NCBI RefSeq assembly: GCF_029428675.1
Contig: NZ_JAJNEL010000001.1
Location: forward strand, 5,580,001-5,644,000
Reading direction: 5' to 3'
Origin: Streptomyces sp. JH14
Lineage (GTDB): Bacteria > Actinomycetota > Actinomycetes > Streptomycetales > Streptomycetaceae
DNA: 64,000 nucleotides
The notes beneath the pieces are model-generated. The model did not search any database. It was not told the DNA's origin and saw nothing but the letters and a program-made list of their open reading frames with translations. Each line of letters opens with the position of its first letter. The first letter of the stretch is position 1. This document shows positions 1-7,432 of this stretch, piece after piece. The position numbers were made by a program, and so were the translations under genes.

Positions 1-2
1 GG

Positions 3-1112
3 ATGTTCCTGATCGCCGGCATCCTGCTGCTCTCGATCATCTACATGCTGGCCGCACAGGCTCTGCATGTGGGCAGCGAGCTGCCGTTCAAGATCGTCAG
101 CGGCCAGGTGTCCAGCGAGGTGTGCAATCTCTCCGGGGAGGGGTCGTCGCCGAGCGCCGTCAACGCGGCCATGAACTCCTGCGTCAACCATCAGCGCCAG
201 CAGGCGCTCGACACGCTCCTGAACCGCTCGCTGCTGGCTCTCGTCGGTCTGAGCGTCATCGCTTTCGCCTTCGGCTACGCCATGGCGGGACGAGTGCTCT
301 CCCCGCTGGGCCGGATCACCCGTACCGCCCGCAGGGTGGCGGGCACGGACCTGTCCCGGCGGATCGAGCTGGACGGACCGGACGACGAGCTCAAGGAGCT
401 CGCCGACACCTTCGACGACATGCTCGACCGGCTGGAGCGGGCCTTCACGGCGCAGCAGCGGTTCGTCGGCAACGCCTCGCACGAGCTGCGCACCCCGCTG
501 GCGATCAACCGCACGCTGCTGGAGGTCCATCTCTCCGACCCGGAGGCACCGCCGGAACTCCAGCAGCTCGGCAAGACCCTGCTGGCCACCAATGAGCGCA
601 GCGAGCAGCTGGTCGAGGGCCTGCTGCTGCTCGCCCGCAGCGACAACCAGATCATCGAGCGCAAACCGGTCGACCTCGCCGAGGTCGCCTCCCGCGCGCT
701 CGACCAGACGCGCGGCGAGGCCGAGGCGAAGGGGGTGGAGATCCGCGCCGAGATCGTGCCCGCCGTCGTCCAGGGCAACGGCGTGCTGCTGGAGCGGATC
801 GCGCTGAACCTCGTACAGAACGCCGTGCGCTACAACGTCCGGGAAGGGGGCTGGGTGGAGGTCACCACCGAGCTGCAGCCGGGTCAGGCCGTTCTGGTGG
901 TCTCGAACACCGGCCCGGTGGTGCCGGCGTACGAGATCGACAACCTCTTCGAGCCCTTCAGGCGCCTGCGTACGGAGCGGACGGGCAGCGACAAGGGGGT
1001 CGGGCTCGGCCTGTCGATCGCACGGTCCGTCGCGCGCGCTCACGGCGGCCGGATCATCGCGGAGCCCCGTGAAGGCGGTGGTCTCGTGATGCGCGTCACC
1101 GTACCGGTCTGA
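3..1112 (+). CDS. cutS: Sensor histidine kinase, CutS-like (5' end may be cut by the window)
   Basis: Membrane histidine kinase of a two-component system. From the first in-window ATG there is an N-terminal membrane segment (about residues 1-20), a short extracytoplasmic loop, a second membrane helix (about 75-95), a HAMP region (about 95-145), a HisKA box with phospho-acceptor H160 in SHELRTPL, and a HATPase domain ending in GVGLGLSIAR. The loop carries two cysteines, C41 and C60. A conserved cysteine pair in the extracellular sensor is known for Streptomyces CutS, which is linked to secretion stress, and CutRS lies near dut in Streptomyces, as here. The true start may lie upstream of base 1, since CutS proteins are somewhat longer. 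The partner cutR would be expected just outside the window. The kinase call is certain; the CutS name rests on the cysteine pair and synteny. Confidence 0.85.
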   Translation: MFLIAGILLLSIIYMLAAQALHVGSELPFKIVSGQVSSEVCNLSGEGSSPSAVNAAMNSCVNHQRQQALDTLLNRSLLALVGLSVIAFAFGYAMAGRVLSPLGRITRTARRVAGTDLSRRIELDGPDDELKELADTFDDMLDRLERAFTAQQRFVGNASHELRTPLAINRTLLEVHLSDPEAPPELQQLGKTLLATNERSEQLVEGLLLLARSDNQIIERKPVDLAEVASRALDQTRGEAEAKGVEIRAEIVPAVVQGNGVLLERIALNLVQNAVRYNVREGGWVEVTTELQPGQAVLVVSNTGPVVPAYEIDNLFEPFRRLRTERTGSDKGVGLGLSIARSVARAHGGRIIAEPREGGGLVMRVTVPV

Positions 1113-1518
1113 GAGGCTGGTCCGAGCGAATCGTCCACGAATTGCCCCGTTCGCTTTGAGCGGAATTTTCGGGACCCGTGCCGTGAGGAACCCTGTGTGA
1201 TCGATCACAGGATCGAATTTCGGCACGTCCACGCTCCGTGATCAGGCCTCCCACCAAAAATCCGGCAAAAAGCAGGGTTTTCGGGGGCCGATATCACGGG
1301 AAGTACACGGGGTGGCACCCGTGAAGCACTCCGTTCGGACCGTGTACGGTCCCCTTCGCCACCCAAGCCGATCGCTCTCGAGAGGTCCGCTCGGGTGTCG
1401 ATTGAGTAACAGACCTTGATGTGAGGCAAAATCTCCGCCTCAGGTCGGGCACAAGTCCGGCCTCTCACGCGTTACGTGCGCTGAGACACCGCAGACACCC
1501 AGAGGGGGAGAGCGACAA
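1113..1518. other. 406-nt intergenic region with a TGTGA-N4-TCACA palindrome
   Basis: No gene is supported here. A perfect 14-bp palindrome, TGTGATCGATCACA, lies at 1196-1209. It resembles a Crp/Fnr-type half-site pair but has a 4-bp spacer instead of 6. A second short inverted repeat, CACGGG/CCCGTG, is at 1306-1323. The 3' part must contain the promoter of the DUF4193 gene, whose Shine-Dalgarno AGGGGGAG is just before 1519. Confidence 0.5.
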
Positions 1519-1815
1519 ATGGCAACGGATTACGACACCCCACGCAAGACCGACGACGACGTCGACCAGGACAGCCTTGAAGAGCTCAAGGCGCGCCGGA
1601 GCGACAAGACGGCGTCCGCCGTCGACGTCGACGAGTTCGACGCAGCCGAAGGACTGGAGCTGCCCGGCGCAGACCTGTCCAATGAGGAACTGGCCGTAAG
1701 GGTTCTGCCCAAGCAGGCCGACGAGTTCACGTGCATGAGCTGCTTCCTCGTGCACCACCGGAGTCAGCTGGCCCGCGAGAAGAACGGCCAGCCGATCTGC
1801 CGCGACTGCGACTAG
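1519..1815 (+). CDS. DUF4193 family zinc-ribbon-like protein
   Basis: Small acidic protein of 98 residues that matches the actinobacterial DUF4193 family. The first 60 residues are rich in Asp and Glu. The C-terminal third carries two CxxC pairs, C72/C75 (TCMSC) and C94/C97 (CRDCD), spaced as in a treble-clef or zinc-ribbon fold, so zinc binding is likely although the function is unknown. The ATG start is well supported by a strong purine-rich ribosome site 8-12 nt upstream. The gene stands alone with its own long upstream region, and the next gene follows after 12 nt. In Streptomyces this family is typically encoded near dut, consistent with the neighbours here. Confidence 0.9.
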   Translation: MATDYDTPRKTDDDVDQDSLEELKARRSDKTASAVDVDEFDAAEGLELPGADLSNEELAVRVLPKQADEFTCMSCFLVHHRSQLAREKNGQPICRDCD

Positions 1816-1827
1816 GTTCGGTCGGCC

Positions 1828-2820
1828 GTGGCAGGCGACACACCGTTCCGTAAGCGGCACCTGTGGCGCAAGAGGTCGTCGGAGGCGTATCAGGGCGGTA
1901 CAGGCCCGGTGGAAGGCGTAGCAGCGCCTGCCGAGCGGTCCGCCCTGCCGCCCTCCGCGGGCGAGTGGGACGACGAGCGGGGCCGCTGGGCCTCGCTCGA
2001 AGCGGTGGAAGCGGCCATTGCGGCAGAGGTCGCACGAGCAGGACACGCAGCAGTACCAGCAGTCGACGCGGCCGGTGGGGCCGAGCAGGTCGACAGGACG
2101 GAGCCCGTGACCGGGGCAGGCCGTCTGGAATCAGTGAAGCGGGGCGTACGCAAGAGCGGGGAGGGCGCCAAGGCGGCGATCGGTCATATCGCCGACCGGA
2201 TCATCGAAACGGCTCCCCGCGTCCCCGTGCGCGACCTCGCCACCCTGCGCAAGCAGTTCCCGGGCCTCGGGCCCGAGGAGCTCGCCGACAAACTCATCGC
2301 AGGGGCGAGCAAGGGCACGGCCACGGTGGGTGCCGGTATCGGCGCGGCGGCCATGATGCCCGTACCGCCGGCCCTGCTCGCCGAGCTGGCCGCGGAGATC
2401 ACCGGCGTGGCCGCGATCGAGATGAAGCTCGTGGCCGAACTGCACGAGGTCTACGGCCAGCGCCCGCCGGGCGGACTCACCCAGCGCAGCGCCGCCTACC
2501 TCACCTCCTGGACGGAGGAGCGCGGCATCGACGTCGCCCATCCCACGACGGTCAACGCGGCGCTGGGCGGTCAGATGAAGCGGGAGCTGCGCCAGCAGAT
2601 CATGAAGCGCATGGTCCGTGACCTGCCGAACCTGATCCCGTTCATGGTCGGCGCCGCCGTCGGCGCGATGATGAACCGCCGTGATACCAGGAAGCTCGCC
2701 GAGCGGGTCAGGAAGGACCTGCGCAAGCGCCAGATCCCCTGGGACCGGCTTCCGGAGCTGCCGCCGCTGGAGCGGCCGCGGAAGCTGCACAAGGACCTAC
2801 CCAAGGAGATCGAGGGCTGA
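1828..2820 (+). CDS. Conserved hypothetical protein with two hydrophobic segments
   Basis: Protein of 330 residues starting at GTG 1828, 12 nt after the DUF4193 gene and probably co-transcribed with it. The N-terminal 100 residues are low-complexity and charged. A middle Gly/Ala-rich hydrophobic stretch (about 165-195) and a second one (about 270-285, NLIPFMVGAAVGAMMNRR) could insert in or lie on the membrane. The C-terminus is very basic and proline-rich. The overall layout is reminiscent of EcsC-like proteins, but no defining motif can be assigned by eye, so no function is proposed. High third-position GC along the whole length supports a real gene. Confidence 0.75.
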   Translation: MAGDTPFRKRHLWRKRSSEAYQGGTGPVEGVAAPAERSALPPSAGEWDDERGRWASLEAVEAAIAAEVARAGHAAVPAVDAAGGAEQVDRTEPVTGAGRLESVKRGVRKSGEGAKAAIGHIADRIIETAPRVPVRDLATLRKQFPGLGPEELADKLIAGASKGTATVGAGIGAAAMMPVPPALLAELAAEITGVAAIEMKLVAELHEVYGQRPPGGLTQRSAAYLTSWTEERGIDVAHPTTVNAALGGQMKRELRQQIMKRMVRDLPNLIPFMVGAAVGAMMNRRDTRKLAERVRKDLRKRQIPWDRLPELPPLERPRKLHKDLPKEIEG

Positions 2821-2918
2821 ACCGGGCCGCACGCCCGCAGGAGCCCCCGCACCTCCGCAGCCGGAGCAGTCGGCGCAGTCGGCCGCGCGCTCCGCGGGGC
2901 CGATCCGAAGAAAGGGCC

Positions 2919-3374
2919 CTACGCCCGCACCGCCGTGAGCGCTGCCACCAGCGCCTGCGGCTCACGGGTCGAGAGGTAGACGTACGGGGTCGGGTCCGCC
3001 GGGTCGGTGACCTCGATCCGCACCGCCGTGGGGATGTAGCTGCGCAGCAGCATGAACGCGCGCGTGTCCGCCTTGTACGAGCGCCACGCACGCGCCTCCT
3101 CGGCGTCCAGCGCCTCGGCCGCGCCGAGCGCCGTCACCGGGATCCGGGCGTCGCCCGCAACCAGGGCGCCCGCCACCACGCGGATCCGGACGGAGCCGTA
3201 CGAACTGACCACCAGCGAGGCCAGGGCCGTGCCGCCGACCAGGCCGGCCAGCAGGGGCAGGATGCCGAGCGGCAGCAGCACCAGGGCGCAGGCGATGCCG
3301 ATCAGGAAGGCGATGAGCCACCACGAACGGGGCGCGGTCAGACGTTCGTCGAAAGGCGGGGTGGAAGGCTGCAT
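2919..3374 (-). CDS. DUF3093 family membrane protein
   Basis: Protein of 151 residues on the minus strand, matching the actinobacterial DUF3093 family. The N-terminus (about residues 17-60) forms two close transmembrane helices (SWWLIAFLIGIACALVLLPL, then a Gly/Ala/Leu-rich second helix). The rest is a small soluble domain with the characteristic RAWRSYKADTRAFMLLRSY region followed by a C-terminal YLSTREPQALV segment. Function is unknown. It is divergent from the thioesterase gene, with only about 58 nt between the two starts, so the promoters must overlap or face each other. Synteny with dut is typical for Streptomyces. Confidence 0.9.
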   Translation of the reverse strand: MQPSTPPFDERLTAPRSWWLIAFLIGIACALVLLPLGILPLLAGLVGGTALASLVVSSYGSVRIRVVAGALVAGDARIPVTALGAAEALDAEEARAWRSYKADTRAFMLLRSYIPTAVRIEVTDPADPTPYVYLSTREPQALVAALTAVRA

Positions 3375-3432
3375 GAACCCAAGCTTGGCACGGCGCGACC
3401 TGCACGTAGCCGCGCGGGTAAGGTCTGCGCCT

Positions 3433-4017
3433 GTGAGTGGAACATCTACGTCCCTGAAGCCACCGGCCGACGCGGTGAAACCGGTCCGGCACCCCGAGGC
3501 CCCGGCCCCCGGCGAGCTCCTCGGGTCGCACTACGAACACTGTTTCGGCTGCGGCGGGGGACAGCCGCACGGGCTGCACCTCCAGGCGCGGGCCGGTGAG
3601 GGTGTGCGGGTCACCGCCGAGTTCACCGTGAAGCCCGCCCACCAGGGCGCTCCGGGCCTGGCGCACGGCGGCGTGCTGGCCACCGCACTGGACGAGACGC
3701 TCGGCTCGCTGAACTGGCTGCTGCGGGTGATCGCGGTGACCGGGCGGCTGGAGACCGACTTCGTGCGTCCCGTGCCGGTGGACACCGTGCTGCACCTGGA
3801 CGCCGAGATCACCGCCGTGCACGGTCGCAAGCTCTACTCCCGGGCGACCGGCCGCATCGGCGGCCCGGACGGGCCCGTCGCGGTCCGCGCCGAGGCCCTC
3901 TTCATCGAGGTCAAGGTCGACCACTTCATCGAGAACGGCCGCCCGGCCGAGATCCAGGCCGCGATGTCAGACCCGGACCAGTCCAGGCGGGTCCGCGCCT
4001 TCGAGGTGAACCCGTGA
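3433..4017 (+). CDS. PaaI-type hotdog-fold thioesterase
   Basis: Hotdog-fold acyl-CoA thioesterase-like protein of 194 residues. The GTG at 3433 is preferred because reading further upstream runs through the divergent DUF3093 gene. Residues 30-60 contain HCFGCGGGQPHGLHL, a cysteine-containing lead-in common in this subfamily. The hotdog core follows, with the typical GAPGLAHGGVLATALDETLG helix and a final strand set reaching RAEALFIEV. The last codons overlap dut (TGA 4015-4017), which implies translational coupling. The substrate is not predictable from sequence. Confidence 0.85.
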   Translation: MSGTSTSLKPPADAVKPVRHPEAPAPGELLGSHYEHCFGCGGGQPHGLHLQARAGEGVRVTAEFTVKPAHQGAPGLAHGGVLATALDETLGSLNWLLRVIAVTGRLETDFVRPVPVDTVLHLDAEITAVHGRKLYSRATGRIGGPDGPVAVRAEALFIEVKVDHFIENGRPAEIQAAMSDPDQSRRVRAFEVNP

Positions 4018-4553
4018 TGCGCCATCCCGTCGACGTACTGATTCGCCGGGTCGATCCGGACGTGCCTATTCCGTCCTACGGACACCCGGGCGACGCCGGG
4101 GTCGATCTGGTGACCACCGAGGCCGCCGAACTCGCTCCCGGCGAACGGGCGGTGCTGCCCACCGGCGTGTCGATCGCCCTGCCCGACGGGTACGCCGCGT
4201 TCGTGCACCCGCGGTCCGGTCTCGCAGCACGCTGCGGAGTCGCCCTGGTGAATGCTCCGGGGACGGTTGATGCCGGGTACCGTGGAGAGATCAAGGTGAT
4301 CGTCATCAATCTCGACCCGCGCGAGACCGTGCGTTTCGAACGGTTCGACCGGATTGCCCAACTGGTCGTCCAGCAGGTCGAGAAGGTGCGCTTCCACGAG
4401 GTGTCGGAGCTGCCCGGCTCGGCGCGGGGCGAGGGGGGCTTCGGATCCACCGGCGGGCATGCGGCCGGTGATGATGTTGAAGGCGTCAGGGGCGGGATCA
4501 CCCATGGCGGGAACAGCTACGCTTCGGTCGTACCCGACCGGGAAGGACAGTGA
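4014..4553 (+). CDS. dut: dUTP diphosphatase
   Basis: Hydrolyses dUTP to dUMP and pyrophosphate, keeping uracil out of DNA and feeding dTMP synthesis. All five trimeric dUTPase motifs are visible: motif 1 PGDAGVDL (about residue 25), motif 2 HPRSGLA (about 65), motif 3 GTVDAGYRGEI (about 83), motif 4 RFDRIAQLV (about 110) and the Gly-rich C-terminal motif 5 RGEGGFGSTG (about 138). The tail after motif 5 (about 30 residues) is longer than in many dUTPases. The start is GTG 4014 or the next codon ATG 4017; both sit within or against the thioesterase stop, behind a GAGGTGAA ribosome site. DUF3710 follows one base after the stop. Confidence 0.97.
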   Translation: MMRHPVDVLIRRVDPDVPIPSYGHPGDAGVDLVTTEAAELAPGERAVLPTGVSIALPDGYAAFVHPRSGLAARCGVALVNAPGTVDAGYRGEIKVIVINLDPRETVRFERFDRIAQLVVQQVEKVRFHEVSELPGSARGEGGFGSTGGHAAGDDVEGVRGGITHGGNSYASVVPDREGQ

Positions 4554-4554
4554 C

Positions 4555-5328
4555 GTGTTCGGACGTCGCAAGAAGAGTGGGTCCGCCGAGGACGTGGCGG
4601 ACGAAGCACGCGAGGCCGAGCAGGTCGTCGACGAGCTCGATGACACCGACGCCGCCGAGAGCGCTGCGCGCCGGGTGAATCTCCCGCCGGCGCCGCGGCC
4701 GGACGGACCGTGGGACATCGACGAGGTCTCCCAGCCCGGCGAGGGCCGGGTCGACCTGGGCGGCATCTTCGTGCCCGGGGTCGAGGGCATGGAACTGCGC
4801 GTGGAGGTCGCCGGTGACGCGATCGTCGCCGCCACCGTCGTGCTGCGCGACAGCGCGATCCAGCTGCAGGCCTTCGCCGCCCCCAAGAAGGAGGGCATCT
4901 GGGGCGAGGTCCGCGACGAGATCGCCGTCGGCATCACCAAGCAGGGCGGCATCATCGACGAGCTCGAGGGCCCGCTGGGCTGGGAGCTGCGGGCGCAGGT
5001 TCCCGTGCAGCTTCCGGACGGGACGAACGGCGTACAGCTGGTGCGCTTCGTCGGCGTCGACGGTCCCCGCTGGTTCCTGCGCGGAGTGATCTCCGGCCAG
5101 GGAGCCGTGCAGCCGGAGGCCGCCGGGCTGCTGGAAACGATTTTCCGGGACACCGTGGTCGTCCGTGGTGAGGGCCCGATGGCGCCGCGCGACCCGATCG
5201 TCCTCAAGCTGCCCGACGACGCCCAGATGGTGCCCGAAGGCGTCCAGCAGGAGGACCAGGAGGGCTCGAAGTTCTCCGGCGGCATGGGTCAGCTGCAGCG
5301 CGGACCGGAGATCACCGAGGTGCGCTGA
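4555..5328 (+). CDS. DUF3710 family protein
   Basis: Soluble protein of 257 residues matching DUF3710, an actinobacterial family of unknown function normally encoded directly after dut. GTG 4555 is chosen because it lies one base after the dut stop and gives the usual FGRRKK start. The N-terminal 60 residues are acidic and probably disordered. The core (about 65-225) contains the family's conserved RVDLGGIFVPGV and EVRDEIAVGITKQGG segments. It is the last gene of the thioesterase-dut-DUF3710 operon and is followed by a strong hairpin terminator. Confidence 0.92.
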   Translation: MFGRRKKSGSAEDVADEAREAEQVVDELDDTDAAESAARRVNLPPAPRPDGPWDIDEVSQPGEGRVDLGGIFVPGVEGMELRVEVAGDAIVAATVVLRDSAIQLQAFAAPKKEGIWGEVRDEIAVGITKQGGIIDELEGPLGWELRAQVPVQLPDGTNGVQLVRFVGVDGPRWFLRGVISGQGAVQPEAAGLLETIFRDTVVVRGEGPMAPRDPIVLKLPDDAQMVPEGVQQEDQEGSKFSGGMGQLQRGPEITEVR

Positions 5329-5355
5329 GGCTCCGTCGCGGCACAAGACGGCTCA

Positions 5356-5401
5356 GGCCGGTGGGCCGTACTCCCCTTCAGGGGGGTGCGGCCCACCGGC
5401 C
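5356..5401 (+). terminator. Rho-independent-like terminator after DUF3710
   Basis: Perfect 13-bp inverted repeat GGCCGGTGGGCCG (5356-5368) and CGGCCCACCGGCC (5389-5401) with a 20-nt loop that itself contains a short CCCC/GGGG hairpin. There is no long U-tract, as usual in Streptomyces. It separates the dut operon from kdp. Confidence 0.8.
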
Positions 5402-5446
5402 TTCTGCGTACCTGCACGGTGCACGTGCCGGGGCGTACGAGGGACA

Positions 5447-5479
5447 CGTATGGGGCGCGTATGCGGCACGTATGGGCGC
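5447..5479 (+). promoter_or_regulatory. Three CGTATG direct repeats with 11-bp period (candidate KdpE site)
   Basis: CGTATG occurs at 5447-5452, 5458-5463 and 5469-5474, exactly 11 bp apart and each followed by a GC-rich pentamer. Tandem repeats with 11-bp spacing on one helix face are the usual target layout for OmpR/PhoB-class response regulators, the class to which KdpE belongs. The position, about 115 nt before the first small ORF of the kdp operon, fits an activator site. The assignment to KdpE is inference. Confidence 0.55.
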
Positions 5480-5533
5480 CGTCAAGGGCATGGTCCTCCC
5501 CGTAAGGAAGGCATCAACGCAGGCCGAAGAGGC

Positions 5534-5573
5534 TTCGGACGGGGGTTTCCTCAAGAAGTCCGAAAACCCGTCC
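5534..5573 (+). promoter_or_regulatory. Mutually exclusive hairpins in the kdp leader
   Basis: TTCGGAC (5534-5540) can pair with GTCCGAA (5558-5564). Alternatively GGACGGG..TTT (5537-5548) can pair with AAACCCGTCC (5564-5573). The two stems share the GGAC bases, so only one can form at a time. The second stem ends 6 nt before the ribosome site of the following small ORF. This could be an attenuator or translation switch, or a coincidence of GC-rich sequence. No ydaO (c-di-AMP) riboswitch core was recognised. Confidence 0.4.
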
Positions 5574-5590
5574 TCATCTAGGAGCACACG

Positions 5591-5674
5591 GTGGCCGACC
5601 TGGCCTTCGTCGTCACCACGATCGCGGTCTTCGCGCTGGTGGCTCTCGTCGCCAAGGGGGTGGCGAAGCTGTGA
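5591..5674 (+). CDS. 27-residue membrane peptide upstream of and coupled to kdpF
   Basis: Very short gene: GTG 5591 to TGA 5672-5674, with an AGGAGC ribosome site at 5580-5585. The peptide starts MADLAFVVTTIAVFALVALV and ends AKGVAKL, a single hydrophobic helix followed by a short basic tail that would face the cytoplasm. Its stop overlaps the kdpF start (GTGA), so the two are translationally coupled. It is not KdpF itself. Similar leader peptides occur before kdpF in other Streptomyces as far as I recall. It may be an accessory subunit of the Kdp complex or a translation-coupling leader. Confidence 0.7.
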   Translation: MADLAFVVTTIAVFALVALVAKGVAKL

Positions 5675-5760
5675 CTGCCGAGAACATTGTCGGCCTGATC
5701 GTGGCCGTCGCCCTCCTGGGCTATCTCGTCCTCGCCCTTCTGTACCCGGAGAGGTTCTGA
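5671..5760 (+). CDS. kdpF: KdpF, small subunit of the Kdp potassium ATPase
   Basis: Peptide of 29 residues (MTAENIVGLIVAVALLGYLV, ending LYPERF), a single transmembrane helix with the typical C-terminal YPERF motif of KdpF. KdpF stabilises the KdpABC complex in the membrane. GTG 5671 overlaps the preceding peptide's stop by four bases, and kdpA starts 7 nt after its stop, so the whole set is one tightly coupled operon. It is easily missed by gene callers because of its length. Confidence 0.9.
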   Translation: MTAENIVGLIVAVALLGYLVLALLYPERF

Positions 5761-5767
5761 GCCCGAT

Positions 5768-7432
5768 ATGAGCCCCGTCCTCGCTGGTGTGCTCCAGATG
5801 CTCGCGCTCGTTGTGGCGCTGGGTCTGGCGTACCGTCCGCTCGGCGACTACATGGCCGCCGTCTACTCGTCGAAGAAGCACCTGCGCGTCGAGAAGTGGG
5901 TCTACAAGGCCATCGGCGCCAACCCCGACACGGAGATGCGCTGGCCCGCATACCTCCGTGGGGTCCTCGCCTTCTCAGCGGTGAGCCTCCTCTTCCTCTA
6001 CCTGCTGCAGCGGGTCCAGGGCAGTCTGCCCGGCTCGCTCGGCTTCGCCTCGATCGATCCCGACCAGGCGTTCAACACGGCGGCGTCCTTCGTCGCCAAC
6101 ACCAACTGGCAGTCGTACTACGGCGAGCAGGCCATGGGCCATGTCGTCCAGACCGGCGGCCTCGCGGTGCAGAACTTCGTCTCGGCCGCCGTCGGCATCG
6201 CCGTCGCAGTGGCGCTCGTACGTGGTTTCGCCCGCTCCCGCACCGGTGAGCTCGGCAACTTCTGGTCCGACCTGGTGCGCGGCACCCTACGGATCCTGCT
6301 GCCGATCGCTGTGATCGGCGCGATCCTCCTGGTCGCCTGCGGTGCCATCCAGAACTTCTCCGGCATCCACGGAGTCGGCCAGTTCATGGGCGGCTCGCAG
6401 CAGTGGAACGGCGGCGCGGTCGCCTCCCAGGAGGCCATCAAGGAGCTGGGCACGAACGGCGGCGGTTACTTCAACGCCAACTCGTCCCACCCCTTCGAGA
6501 ACCCCAACGGGCTCTCGAACCTCCTCGAGATCTTCCTGATCCTGGTCATCCCGTTCGCTCTGACCCGCACCTTCGGCCGGATGGTCGGCTCCCTCAAGCA
6601 GGGCTACGCGATCCTCGCCACGATGGGTGTCATCTGGCTCGGCTTCACCGCGCTGATGATGTGGACCGAGTTTGCGCACCACGGACCCGCGTTCGACATC
6701 GCGGGCGGGGCGATGGAGGGCAAGGAGACCCGCTTCGGGGTCGGCGGCTCGTCGATCTTCGCGGTGGCCACCACGCTCACCTCGACCGGCGCGGTGAACT
6801 CCTTCCACTCCTCGTTCACCGGCTTCGGCGGCGGTATCACGATGCTGGGCATGCAGCTCGGCGAGATCGCCCCCGGTGGTACCGGGTCCGGTCTCTACGG
6901 CATGCTGATCATGGCGATCATCGCGGTGTTCATCGCGGGCCTGATGGTCGGCCGCACCCCCGAGTACCTCGGCAAGAAGATCGGCACCCGTGAGATCAAG
7001 TTCGCGGCCTGCTACATCCTGATCACCCCGGCGCTGGTGCTCTGCTTCACCGCCGCGGCGATGGCCCTGCCCACCCCGGTCAACTCGATGACCAACTCCG
7101 GTGCGCACGGATTCTCCGAGATCCTCTACGCCTACACGTCCGGCGCCAACAACAACGGTTCGGCGTTCGCCGGCCTGAACGCGGACACCCAGTGGTTCAA
7201 CACCACCATCGGGCTCGCGATGCTGCTGGGCCGGTTCCTGCCCATGGTGTTCGTCCTGGCCCTGGCCGGCTCGCTCGCCGAGCAGCGGCCCGTACCCGCG
7301 ACCGTCGGCACGCTCGGCACGCACAAGCCGCTCTTCAGCGGACTGCTCGTCGGCACCATCATGATCGTCGCCGGTCTGACCTACTTCCCGGCGCTGGCAC
7401 TGGGACCGCTGGCCGAAGGGCTGGCGTCATGA
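5768..7432 (+). CDS. kdpA: KdpA, potassium-binding channel subunit
   Basis: Polytopic membrane protein of 554 residues, the usual KdpA length, that forms the K+-selective pathway of the high-affinity KdpFABC pump. KdpA belongs to the superfamily of K+ transporters with four pore-loop repeats; the family hallmarks NTNWQSYYGEQAM, a GTNGGGYFNANSSHPFENP loop (about residues 230-250) and FTGFGGGITM are all present. About ten hydrophobic segments can be traced. ATG 5768 follows kdpF by 7 nt. The stop overlaps the kdpB start (ATGA). Confidence 0.98.
   Translation: MSPVLAGVLQMLALVVALGLAYRPLGDYMAAVYSSKKHLRVEKWVYKAIGANPDTEMRWPAYLRGVLAFSAVSLLFLYLLQRVQGSLPGSLGFASIDPDQAFNTAASFVANTNWQSYYGEQAMGHVVQTGGLAVQNFVSAAVGIAVAVALVRGFARSRTGELGNFWSDLVRGTLRILLPIAVIGAILLVACGAIQNFSGIHGVGQFMGGSQQWNGGAVASQEAIKELGTNGGGYFNANSSHPFENPNGLSNLLEIFLILVIPFALTRTFGRMVGSLKQGYAILATMGVIWLGFTALMMWTEFAHHGPAFDIAGGAMEGKETRFGVGGSSIFAVATTLTSTGAVNSFHSSFTGFGGGITMLGMQLGEIAPGGTGSGLYGMLIMAIIAVFIAGLMVGRTPEYLGKKIGTREIKFAACYILITPALVLCFTAAAMALPTPVNSMTNSGAHGFSEILYAYTSGANNNGSAFAGLNADTQWFNTTIGLAMLLGRFLPMVFVLALAGSLAEQRPVPATVGTLGTHKPLFSGLLVGTIMIVAGLTYFPALALGPLAEGLAS

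Noticed and set aside
5402..5590. ydaO-type c-di-AMP riboswitch upstream of kdp
   Set aside because: The conserved core expected for ydaO is not visible; only simple competing hairpins are seen.
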